Shown here: piece after piece, positions 9,762-17,600 of the stretch | Layout of the letters: the number at the start of each line of letters is the position of its first letter | Position numbering within the stretch: position 1 is the first letter of the stretch | Origin: Rhizobium sp. ASV20 | GTDB taxonomy: Bacteria; Pseudomonadota; Alphaproteobacteria; Rhizobiales; Rhizobiaceae | Length of the DNA stretch: 64,000 nucleotides | NCBI RefSeq assembly: GCF_016429015.1 | Contig: NZ_JAELTU010000002.1 | Coordinates: forward strand, 1-64,000 | Direction: 5' to 3' | Notes under the pieces: generated by a model | What the model was told of the DNA's origin: nothing | The model's database searches: none | Seen by the model: the letters and a program-made list of their open reading frames with translations, nothing else | Position numbers and translations under genes: made by a program

Positions 9762-10313
9762 ATGTTTTCGCGTCAATTTCTTCTTTTAAGCAGCCTCGCC
9801 GCCACGACCCTCTCCACGATGGTTTGGGTGAATTCTGCCGAAGCGGCTCCCCGCGACAAGGCATTCTTCCAGTCGGTCGCCGGCTCGTGGAATGGTCCGG
9901 GTGAAATCGTTGCCGGCAAGTACAAGGGCACGAAGTTCACCTGCAGTCTCACGGGCAAACCGCTCGATGGCAGCAGCGCCGGTGTGAAACTCGACGGCAC
10001 CTGCCGCGTCGGCGTTTTCCAGCAGCCGATGTCGGCTGAGATTACACAGAGCGGCAGCTCTTATTCCGGCAAATTCCTGGACGGCGCGGCCGGCAAGGGC
10101 CTCGACGTCACCTCCGGCACGGTCAATGACGGTACGGTGGTTCTCGGTCTCAACCGTCAGAAGCTGAACGGCGCCATGATCGCCCGCGTTTCCGACAGCA
10201 AGTCGATGAACGTTACTATCTCCGTCAAGGTCGGCGAACAGATGGTGCCCGTCATCGGCGTTACCCTGAAGCGCGCCGATATCGATCCGATTGCGGTCGG
10301 TTCGATCCAGTAA
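9762..10313 (+). CDS. Small exported protein of unknown function
   Basis: The 183-residue product has a clear signal peptide (MFSRQFLLLSSLAATTL... with likely cleavage after AEA, near residue 28) and a mature domain rich in Gly, Ser and Lys. Recognisable pieces include SVAGSWNGPGEIVAGKYKGTK, and two cysteines (TCSL, TCRV) could pair. I know such proteins only as conserved hypotheticals of rhizobia. The second of two close ATGs (9762) is chosen because AGGGA lies six bases before it; the ATG at 9756 overlaps that site. It has its own terminator, so it appears monocistronic. Confidence 0.7.
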   Translation: MFSRQFLLLSSLAATTLSTMVWVNSAEAAPRDKAFFQSVAGSWNGPGEIVAGKYKGTKFTCSLTGKPLDGSSAGVKLDGTCRVGVFQQPMSAEITQSGSSYSGKFLDGAAGKGLDVTSGTVNDGTVVLGLNRQKLNGAMIARVSDSKSMNVTISVKVGEQMVPVIGVTLKRADIDPIAVGSIQ

Positions 10314-10338
10314 ATTCGGGCGCATAGCCAGATATTCC

Positions 10339-10362
10339 AAGGCCGGCGTAGTTGCCGGCCTT
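10339..10362 (+). terminator. Terminator after the exported protein gene
   Basis: A 9-bp stem (10339-10347 with 10354-10362) with a 6-base loop is followed by TT and CATTT. It lies between convergent genes. Confidence 0.75.
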
Positions 10363-10378
10363 TTCATTTCATCTCACA

Positions 10379-10906
10379 TCAGGCGGACTGCCACCAATTT
10401 CGGCTGTCGTCGGCGATCTCTATCCCTTCGATATCGACGTCCCGCAGCCAGTCCTTAATGGTACGCCCCTTGATCACGAGGTCGCCGGCGAAATCCGCAA
10501 GCGGCATCAACACGAAACCACGCTCGGTCATCCGCGGATGCGGTATGGTGAGCAACGGCTCTGCCTGCTCCAGCGCATCATAGGTCAGGATATCGATATC
10601 AATTGTCCGTGGCCCCCAGCGCTCGATCCGGACGCGCTTCATCTCACGCTCTATGTCGAGACAGACGTCGAGAAGATCCTCCGGCGCAAGCGTCGTGTCG
10701 ACAGCCGCGCAGGAGTTGTAGAAGAAGGATTGATCCGTCTTACCCCATGGCGGCGTGCGGTAAAGCCGTGAAACAGAAACCACCTGGCAATCCTCACGGG
10801 CATCGAGCGCGCGCAAGGCAAGCGCCATCGCTCGCACCGGATTGTCCAGATTGCCGCCCAGGCCGAGCGTCGCACGCACAGCAGTCCCCTCAGGCAAAAT
10901 GCTCAA
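10379..10906 (-). CDS. folK: 6-hydroxymethyl-7,8-dihydropterin pyrophosphokinase (HPPK)
   Basis: FolK transfers pyrophosphate from ATP to the pterin before FolP in folate synthesis. Motifs: LGLGGNLDNP near the N-terminus, SRLYRTPPWG, and the signature RWGPRTIDIDILTYD, then IPHPRMTERGFVL. Two starts are possible: TTG at 10906 behind AGGTGA, overlapping the end of folB by 17 bases, or GTG at 10879 behind GAGGGG with a six-base gap. The longer form is given here; the shorter (166 residues) is equally plausible. Last gene of the folP-folB-folK operon. Confidence 0.9.
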   Translation of the reverse strand: MSILPEGTAVRATLGLGGNLDNPVRAMALALRALDAREDCQVVSVSRLYRTPPWGKTDQSFFYNSCAAVDTTLAPEDLLDVCLDIEREMKRVRIERWGPRTIDIDILTYDALEQAEPLLTIPHPRMTERGFVLMPLADFAGDLVIKGRTIKDWLRDVDIEGIEIADDSRNWWQSA

Positions 10907-11261
10907 CGCTCACCTGTACGTAGTCTAGAACGCCGGGTACCGGGGCATTGGGCTTGCGCACAGTAATCTTTGCGCGACGAATGCTGGGAAAACGCCGGCA
11001 CAATTCCTTGGCGACATCAAGCGCCAATGCCTCGATCAGGTAGCGCCGGCGTCCAGTAACGATCTCCTCGATGACGCTGAAGGCGATACCGTAGTTGACG
11101 GTATCGCCGATCGAATCGCGCTCCAGCGCGTCGCCGGCCTCGACGTCGAGTTCGGCATCGACAAAGAAACGCTGTCCGAGGAACTCCTCCTCGTCATGCA
11201 CGCCGTGGCGGGCAAAAAATGCGCAATTCTGCAGAGTAATAGTATATGTCACAGCGCTCAT
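10890..11261 (-). CDS. folB: Dihydroneopterin aldolase
   Basis: FolB splits 7,8-dihydroneopterin into 6-hydroxymethyl-dihydropterin and glycolaldehyde. The 123-residue length is normal. Family features are FFARHGVHDEEEFLGQRFFVDAEL near the N-terminus, DTVNYGIAFSVI, the central LIEALALDVA and the C-terminal VRKPNAPVPGVLDYVQVSVE. It sits 64 bases after folP and overlaps the start of folK, an order (folP-folB-folK) common in Alphaproteobacteria. Translational coupling with folK is likely. Confidence 0.92.
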   Translation of the reverse strand: MSAVTYTITLQNCAFFARHGVHDEEEFLGQRFFVDAELDVEAGDALERDSIGDTVNYGIAFSVIEEIVTGRRRYLIEALALDVAKELCRRFPSIRRAKITVRKPNAPVPGVLDYVQVSVEHFA

Positions 11262-11325
11262 GGCGTCCCTCCGTTTCGAACAGGCACGACGGCGTCCGAA
11301 AACCGTTCTCTATCATGTTTCAGAA

Positions 11326-12195
11326 TCATGCTTTCAGTCTCGCGCGCGTCCTGAGAATAGCATCCGCAACCGCCAGCGCGTCTCTGTTGATTGCGACATT
11401 ATGCACGCGGAAAAGAGCAGCTCCCTGCAAACGCAGTATCGCGCTTGTCGCCGCCGTCCCCGCATCTCGATCCCCCGCATCGCGCCCGGTGATCGTACCG
11501 ACAAATCGCTTGCGCGAAGTGCCGACCAGAAGCGGCAGTTCGAACCGAAGCAGCGCGTTGAAACGCGCTATCAGCTCAAGGTTTTCCTCGGCGCTCTCCT
11601 TGGCAAAACCAAACCCGGGGTCGAGCACGATATTCTGCGTGCCGACGCCGGCGGCGGCGGCGATATCGAGCGAGCGGTTGAGAAACAGCAGTTGATCGTC
11701 GATCACGTCGGGCAGCTTCTGCCGGTCGCGTCCCGTATGCATGATGCACAATCCCGCTCCCGTCTGCGCGGCCAAGACAGCTATATCCGGCTCGCGTTGC
11801 AGACCGAAGACATCGTTGACGATATGCGCACCCGCGCCGATCGCCAGCCGGGCCGTATCGGCGCGATAGGTATCGACCGAGATCAGTGCATCGGTCCTGC
11901 TGCGCAGGGCTTCGATGACGGGCAGCACCCGCCCCTGCTCCTCGCTGGCGCTGACAGCATCGGCGCCGGGCTTGGTCGATTCGCCGCCGACATCGATGAT
12001 GGCAGCCCCGTCTTCGACGCAGGCCAGCGCATGCGCAACCGCCGCGTCGACCGCCTCATAATGCCCGCCGTCGGAGAAGGAATCCGGCGTCACATTGACG
12101 ATCGCCATGATCACGCCTTGCTTGCCGACCTCGATGCTGCGGCCATGTGCAACATGCCATATATGGCTGCGAAGCTCCGTCAAGAACGATCCCAT
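11326..12195 (-). CDS. folP: Dihydropteroate synthase
   Basis: FolP joins 4-aminobenzoate to the pterin pyrophosphate and is the sulfonamide target. The 289-residue TIM-barrel protein carries the first signature IMAIVNVTPDSFSDGGHYE, then DVGGESTKPGAD, SVDTYRADTA and DPGFGFAKESAEEN, and ends with the conserved RVHNVAINRDALAVADAI. The start at 12195 (MGSFLTELRSHIWHVAHGRS) gives a short N-terminal extension. First gene of the folate operon on the minus strand. The divergent neighbour is a DUF922 gene. Confidence 0.94.
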   Translation of the reverse strand: MGSFLTELRSHIWHVAHGRSIEVGKQGVIMAIVNVTPDSFSDGGHYEAVDAAVAHALACVEDGAAIIDVGGESTKPGADAVSASEEQGRVLPVIEALRSRTDALISVDTYRADTARLAIGAGAHIVNDVFGLQREPDIAVLAAQTGAGLCIMHTGRDRQKLPDVIDDQLLFLNRSLDIAAAAGVGTQNIVLDPGFGFAKESAEENLELIARFNALLRFELPLLVGTSRKRFVGTITGRDAGDRDAGTAATSAILRLQGAALFRVHNVAINRDALAVADAILRTRARLKA

Positions 12196-12272
12196 CCCAT
12201 TGAAAATGAAAAAACCTTGCGCTTGATATTGCGCTCACAGTGGCTATGCCGCAAGGTTTACCGAAGTTCAAC

Positions 12273-12908
12273 ATGGTAGCGACACGAATGCCGCTTGCAT
12301 CCCATAAGTTCAGTATTTCGTGTGCTCTGCTGCTCGCGTTCTGCCTACCCGGAATGGCCAAGGCCGAGGTCGTCGCCCGCAAATCCATTTCCTATTTCGA
12401 CATCAAGGGCCGCACCGCCGACGAACTCGATGCTGCACTCAATCAGCGCGGACCGTTGGCAATGGGTTCCAGCAGCCATCACCCTGGCGCCACGAAAATT
12501 CGCTTCGGCGGCAACGCGACCTATAGCGAGGCGGATGGTCGTTGCTACATCTCCGATGTCAAGGTGACCGTCGATACGGAAATCATCCTTCCCCGCTGGC
12601 GCGATCGGCGCAATGCCGACAAGCAGCTCTCGATGATTTGGGATACGTTGGCTGCCGACATCCGTCGCCACGAGGACCGCCACGTCGAAATCGCCCGCCA
12701 GCATGCCCGGCAGATGGAACGGCAGATCCTCGCCCTGCGGCCCGCGGCCGATTGCGACACGCTTCAGGAAAAGGCCAATGAAGTGACCGAGCGGGAAACC
12801 GAACGGCACGATGCCGATCAGGCACGCTTCGATCGCATCGAGGCAATCAACTTCACGAGCCGGATGCAGAGGCTGCTCTATTATCGTAGCCGGCAGAAGA
12901 GCCCTTAA
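12273..12908 (+). CDS. DUF922 secreted protein, Zn-protease-like
   Basis: A signal peptide (SISCALLLAFCLPGMAKA, cleavage near AKA) precedes a domain with KSISYFDIKGRTADELDAAL, WRDRRNADKQL and the motif RRHEDRHVEIARQHA. DUF922 is described as a predicted secreted zinc-dependent protease family, and the HExRH-like box (HEDRH) fits a metal site. No activity can be shown from sequence. Starts at 12240 (GTG), 12246, 12273 and 12288 are all in frame; 12273 is chosen because GAAG lies six bases upstream, but 12288 gives the most compact signal peptide. Two cysteines (GRCYIS, ADCDTL) may pair in the periplasm. Confidence 0.72.
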   Translation: MVATRMPLASHKFSISCALLLAFCLPGMAKAEVVARKSISYFDIKGRTADELDAALNQRGPLAMGSSSHHPGATKIRFGGNATYSEADGRCYISDVKVTVDTEIILPRWRDRRNADKQLSMIWDTLAADIRRHEDRHVEIARQHARQMERQILALRPAADCDTLQEKANEVTERETERHDADQARFDRIEAINFTSRMQRLLYYRSRQKSP

Positions 12909-13066
12909 TTCACTCGCGGCAGCTCGCATTCCATAAAAATGTCCGTCGGGAAGCCGTCTGCTGTGTGAAAACAGCCACTATATCTGTGAATCGTCCCGTT
13001 TTTTCGCTCTTTGAACTTTACCAGAATCTGAAATAGGTTTTTCCTATCCTTCACAGAGATAGATGT

Positions 13067-13095
13067 ACCGACTGATTCCAAAGACCGGGCTATAT
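13067..13095 (+). promoter_or_regulatory. Candidate promoter of the small RNA
   Basis: ACCGAC (13067-13072), a 17-base spacer and CTATAT (13090-13095). The -10 matches the rhizobial sigma70 consensus CTATAT and the -35 keeps GAC. A second, weaker pair (TTGAAC near 13014) lies further upstream. Confidence 0.4.
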
Positions 13096-13100
13096 CTCGA

Positions 13101-13285
13101 ATGAAACGTTTTGAGTGCCTGCGCCGTCAGGTTTTTCGCTGAGGGGCGCAGTGGGGTTTCTTTTCCATAGCATGCGCTAAGTCTTCTCCTGGCGCGTCCT
13201 GAAGCCACAGGTGTTTCCTCCCTTGCCTGTGGTGATGCGCCCGCCTCGCCTCGCTCGCTGCACCAGCTGAGCGGGGCATCTTTTT
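13101..13285 (+). ncRNA. Candidate trans-acting small RNA with an exposed CCUCCC loop
   Basis: This lies in a 446-base gene-free region between a DUF922 gene and the ferredoxin gene. Downstream of a promoter-like pair, about 185 bases run to a strong intrinsic terminator with five T residues. The transcript contains a perfect 7-bp hairpin, CCACAGG (13205-13211) with CCTGTGG (13226-13232). Its 14-base loop holds CCTCCC (13217-13222), complementary to Shine-Dalgarno sequences. Rhizobial sRNA families such as AbcR and the CCUCCUCCC 'cuckoo' RNAs use such loops; I cannot assign this one to a named family. There is no convincing open frame. The 5' end is inferred, the 3' end well supported. Confidence 0.5.
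13248..13285 (+). terminator. Terminator of the candidate small RNA
   Basis: A long GC-rich hairpin forms from 13248-13256 with 13269-13277, extended inside by GCTG-CAC-CAGC with one bulged T. CAT plus TTTTT (13281-13285) follow. The next gene is on the other strand, so this must end a rightward RNA that has no long ORF. Confidence 0.75.
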
Positions 13286-13354
13286 GGTACGGGCCGCCAA
13301 TCTCAATATCAGACAGACCAGCAGGAAAAACGCAGGCAGCCCAAAAAGGGCGCT

Positions 13355-13675
13355 TTAAGCCTGGCGTTCCGGCACGTGGACGACGAGCCCGTCAAAGGCA
13401 GCCTTCATGCGGATCTGACAGGACAAACGCGAGTTCGGGCGAACGTCGAAGGCGAAGTCGAGCATGTCTTCTTCCATCGCCTCGGGGCTGCCGACCTTCT
13501 CCGTCCATTCCTCGTCGACATAGACATGACAGGTGGCACAGGCGCAGGCACCGCCGCATTCAGCTTCGATGCCGGGGACGGAGTTGCGCACGGCATTCTC
13601 CATTACGGTGGATCCGTTGTCGACGTCGAGTTCAAAGCGCGTGCCGTCGAAGGCGACGATGGTCAGTTTGGTCAT
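13355..13675 (-). CDS. [2Fe-2S] ferredoxin, adrenodoxin/ISC type
   Basis: The 106-residue protein has the vertebrate/bacterial adrenodoxin-type cluster pattern C-x5-C-x2-C in [15 protein letters not shown], with the fourth ligand in SRLSCQI. An extra Cys sits inside the loop. Conserved acidic patch: [19 protein letters not shown]. It serves as an electron carrier, for example to cytochromes P450 or in Fe-S assembly. No ISC genes are next to it, so the partner is not known. The start at 13675 ([16 protein letters not shown]) begins directly with the beta-grasp fold; the open frame extends 40 codons further upstream without conserved character. Confidence 0.88.
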   Translation of the reverse strand: MTKLTIVAFDGTRFELDVDNGSTVMENAVRNSVPGIEAECGGACACATCHVYVDEEWTEKVGSPEAMEEDMLDFAFDVRPNSRLSCQIRMKAAFDGLVVHVPERQA

Positions 13676-13819
13676 GTCAGTGAATTCCGAAATTCGTGAA
13701 TGAAGGACGATCCGGAATTTTACTTCCAACAAATCGCCTAGCCAGTCAACATTTGCGCCGCCGAAACGGTTTGACCCGTCTGGCGGCGCAAGCATTCACC
13801 GATTGTCTGAGCGAAGGGG

Positions 13820-14188
13820 TCAGCGCGACAATTTGAGGATGAAATTCTCAGCCTCGATCACCGTGGTGGTGACGGCGGCCATTTGTGCGGCGTCGCCTCC
13901 ATTCCTTTCGAGTGCAGCTGCGGCGTCCGCAACGCGAAACGCACCGACGGCGCTCGCCGCACCTGTCAGCTTGTGTGACGCGGCATGAATACGCTTGGCG
14001 TCTCCGCTGCCGATCTCCTGCAGACAGGAGCGAGCCTGACGGGCGAACATCTGCAGCACCTCGACTTCGAGTGCCTTGTCGCCCATCGTCTGTTTTCCGA
14101 GATGATCGAGATCGATTGCCTTCGTTCGCGAAAGGGGCGCTCCTCGCGAGTTATCCGGAGATTCAAATGCAATATTCGATGCTGCCAT
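13820..14188 (-). CDS. Orphan Hpt (histidine phosphotransfer) domain protein
   Basis: A 122-residue protein made only of an Hpt domain. The phospho-accepting His is in AASHKLTGAASAVGA, preceded by the helix LQMFARQARSCLQEI; Hpt proteins relay phosphate between receiver domains. The pairing kinase is not encoded beside it, although CckA is 9 kb away and a SixA-type Hpt phosphatase gene is also in the window. CckA's known partner is ChpT, a different fold, so linkage to CckA is only a guess. It is divergent from the giant GPR-type gene across a 494-base region with CtrA-like sites. Confidence 0.82.
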   Translation of the reverse strand: MAASNIAFESPDNSRGAPLSRTKAIDLDHLGKQTMGDKALEVEVLQMFARQARSCLQEIGSGDAKRIHAASHKLTGAASAVGAFRVADAAAALERNGGDAAQMAAVTTTVIEAENFILKLSR

Positions 14189-14307
14189 GTGCCAACGCTC
14201 CCGTCCTTTATCTATGACTGTATTAGCGACCTGCCCTATACTTGCGGCCAGGGGATGGCCATCGAGTTAAATTTTGGCACATTGAGGGCGTAAAACTCGA
14301 GACATGG

Positions 14308-14384
14308 TTAACGTGCGTTAAACATGCTCAAAATCTTGGATTTTCATGACGTTGAACGTGCAAAGAGGGTTAACGCGACCCTAA
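14308..14384. promoter_or_regulatory. CtrA-like half-sites in the Hpt/GPR divergent region
   Basis: This gene-free region runs 14189-14682. It holds TTAA-N6-TTAA at 14308-14321 and TTAA-N7-CTAA at 14370-14384. The CtrA consensus is TTAA-N7-TTAA, so the first has a spacer one base short and the second one mismatch. Both lie about 300-375 bases before the GPR-type start and 120-200 before the Hpt start. I see no ORF or other structure in the rest of the region. Confidence 0.4.
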
Positions 14385-14682
14385 CGATCCACTGTATTTA
14401 AGGTGGAATTAATTGTCATGACTGGGGGAATGTGTCACTACGATACTGGTAAATTGGGTAGATGGCACATGTCTTTGCCCAGGAAGTGGATGATGGTAAT
14501 CTTTTCATAACATCCGTTTGAAAAACCAGTTATCCACTCTGAAATGTAATGGGAAATCCAAGGCCGGTTTCGACTGGAAGCGGAGGCCCCCACGGGAAGC
14601 AGGGTTCGTCTTTTCCGGACACGGCGGAATTACCGGAAACGACACGGCAGGCCCGAGTGAGTTTGTAACGAGGCGTAACCGC

Positions 14683-17600
14683 ATGGCGAACAAGAAGTAC
14701 ATCGAGTCGGTCGAGGACAAGGCCTTTCAGGCATTGGACGAAGCATTGCAGATCGATTTCAGTGACGAGAACTTGGAGTCTCGCAGCGGTCCTGCGCCTG
14801 ATGTCCCGGAGCGAAAAGTGTCTGAGCCGCCGAAACAGCCGATCAAGCAGACCATGGATGATGCCGCTCGCAAGTCCACCGGCGCACGCAGTGCAGCCGC
14901 CCCGAGCGCATCCCCACGCCCCGCCGAGGCGCCGAAGAGCCCGAACCTGGCAGCCGCCAACGACGGCAACCGGGCAAGCCCCGCCAGTATCCTGAAGGCG
15001 CTCGATGGTGGCTCGCAGAGCCATGCTGTCCGCAACGCGACGATCTTCTCGCTGTTCTGGATCATCGGCGGCGCCGGCCTCGCCTTCCTTCTTTATGGCG
15101 AGCAGATCCGCAACATCCATTCGATTGCCGATCTCGCCGCCCTCCCCGGCGTCATTGCCTGCATCGTCGGTGTCGTCGTCCCCGTCCTGCTTTTCTACGC
15201 CTTCGGTATGATGATTTCGCGGGCGCATGACATGCGCAACGCCGCGCGGTCCATGGCGGAGGTCGCCCTGCGCCTTGTCGAACCCGAAACGGTTGCCTCC
15301 GAGCGCATCATGACGGTCGGTCAGGCCGTTCGCCGCGAAGTCTCCGCGATGAACGAAGGCATAGAGCGGACCATTGCGCGCGCCACCGAACTGGAAACGC
15401 TCGTCCATTCCGAAGTCAACGCGCTTGAGCGCAGCTATGCCGACAACGAACTGCGCGTCCGCGGCCTGGTTCATGAACTGGGCACCGAGCGCGATGCGAT
15501 CGTCAATCACGCCGAGCGGATCCGCTCGTCGATCGCCGGCGTTCATGATCAGATCAAGGAAGACTTGTCGCTCGCGACCGAAGAGATCGCAGTGCGCCTC
15601 TCAACCTCGGGCGAAGCTTTCGCTTCAATGATAGACACGCGCGCCGCAGCGCTGATGGAGAAGTCGGATTCCGCCGTTCAGGCGCTCGGAACGCTGCTGT
15701 CCGCCAAGACCGACAGCCTCCTGCAGAACCTGAACGCTTCGGGCCTTGCCCTTAGCAACGAATTCGATTCCCGTATGGACGCCCTGTCGTCGACGCTCGG
15801 TGAGCGCGGCAAGGAACTGCTTGGTCAGTTCGAGACCCGCGCTTCCACGCTTGATGCGAATACGGAAAAGTTGAACAACGCGCTCAACGACCGCGCTCGC
15901 CAGCTCAACGAAACGCTGGTTGCCCGCACCCGCGAAATCAGCGAGAGCCTGACCGGCGGCGAACGCTCCATTACCGGTACGCTGGATAATGTTCTTGCCA
16001 AGCTCAATTCGTCGCTCGACGAAAAGGGCGCGAGCTTCCGCCAGAGCCTGCAGTCGACAGCCGACGATGCCATCATGGACATCGATCTGCGCTCCGGCTT
16101 CTTCGAGGAACGCTTCCAGTCGACGATTGCTCAGCTTTCGACGACTTTCGACGATCGTGTTTCAGAGTTTACCTCTGCCTTCGACAAGCGCGCAGGCACG
16201 CTGGACAGCAAGCTTTCGGAAAGCCTTGCGCGGATCAATCAATCGCTCGGCAGCAACTCCGAAGCTCTCGAAGGTATTCTGACGTCGAGCATCGAGCGTC
16301 TGGGCTCGTCCCTCACGGATCAGTCCTTCGCTCTTGCGACCACGCTTGCAACCGGCCAGGAAGTGCTGGAAAGCGCAATCGGCTCCAGAGCCGACGAAAT
16401 CAGCTCCGCACTCCAGAACGCCACCAGCGGAATTTCGTCAGCCCTCAGCTCCGGCACAGGCGAATTGCATTCCGCCCTGTCGACCCACGCCAACACCTTC
16501 ACCAATGCTGTGCAGGGTGTGACCCGCGACGTCACCGCCGCGCTGCAGAGCGGCACCGAGGAACTCACCACGACCTTCACGGGCCGTGCCGCCGAGATCA
16601 ACGACACGCTCTCGTCGCGTACCAGCGAAATCACGCAAGCTCTGGGCTCCGCTCATGAGCGTATCGACGCCGTCATGGCCTCGCGCAGCAGCGCTCTGTT
16701 CGGCGCTCTGGCCGACAATCAGTCGCGCTTTGAGAAGACCCTGGCCGATCGTTCCGAAGGCATCGTCAGCGCCGTCAGCGGCTCCCATGAGCATCTGACC
16801 GCCGCCCTCGACGAACGCACCTCGATGCTGGCGATCTCGCTGGCTGAGAACCAGCTTCGCCTGGAGAATACGTTGGCGAGCCGCGCCGATGCCATCACCG
16901 GTGTGCTTGCCGATACGCATGGAAAAATCGCCGACACGCTCGACGACAAGACGATGGCACTTGCCATCGCTCTCTCGGAAAGCCAGTCGCGCCTGGAGGA
17001 TACTGTCTCCGGACATGCCGAACAGGTCGCCGGCACCCTGGATGAAAAGACCAAGGCCATTGCCCGTGCTCTTGCAGAGGGCCAGACCCGTCTCGAAAGC
17101 ACTGTTTCCGGACATGCGGAAAGCGTCACCAACGCACTCGACGACAGGACGATGGCGCTTGCCATCGCTCTTTCCGAGAGCCAGGCTCGTCTGGAAGAAA
17201 CCGTCTCCGGACATGCCGACCGCGTCACCGAGACGCTAGATGGCAAGACCGGTGCGCTCGCCCGCGCCTTGGCAGAGGGCCAGGCACGCCTGGAAAGCAC
17301 CGTTTCCGGACATGCGGAAAGCGTCACCAACGCACTCGACGACAGGACGATGGCGTTGGCCGTCGCACTGGCTGAGAGCCAGGCTCGCCTGGAAAGCACC
17401 GTCTCCGGCCACACCGAAAGCGTTGCCAACACGTTGGACGACAAGACGATGGCGCTTGCCATCGCTCTCTCCGAAACCCAGGCCCGTCTCGAAGAAACCG
17501 TCTCCGGACATGCCGATCGCGTCACAACCACGCTGGAAGGCAAGACGAGCGCACTCGCGGCCGCCTTGACCAGCGGACAAAGCCGCCTTGAGGAAACGCT

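Noticed and set aside
13101..13285. Assignment of the candidate small RNA as 6S RNA
   Set aside because: It lacks the long closing stem and central bubble expected of 6S and ends in a normal terminator hairpin.
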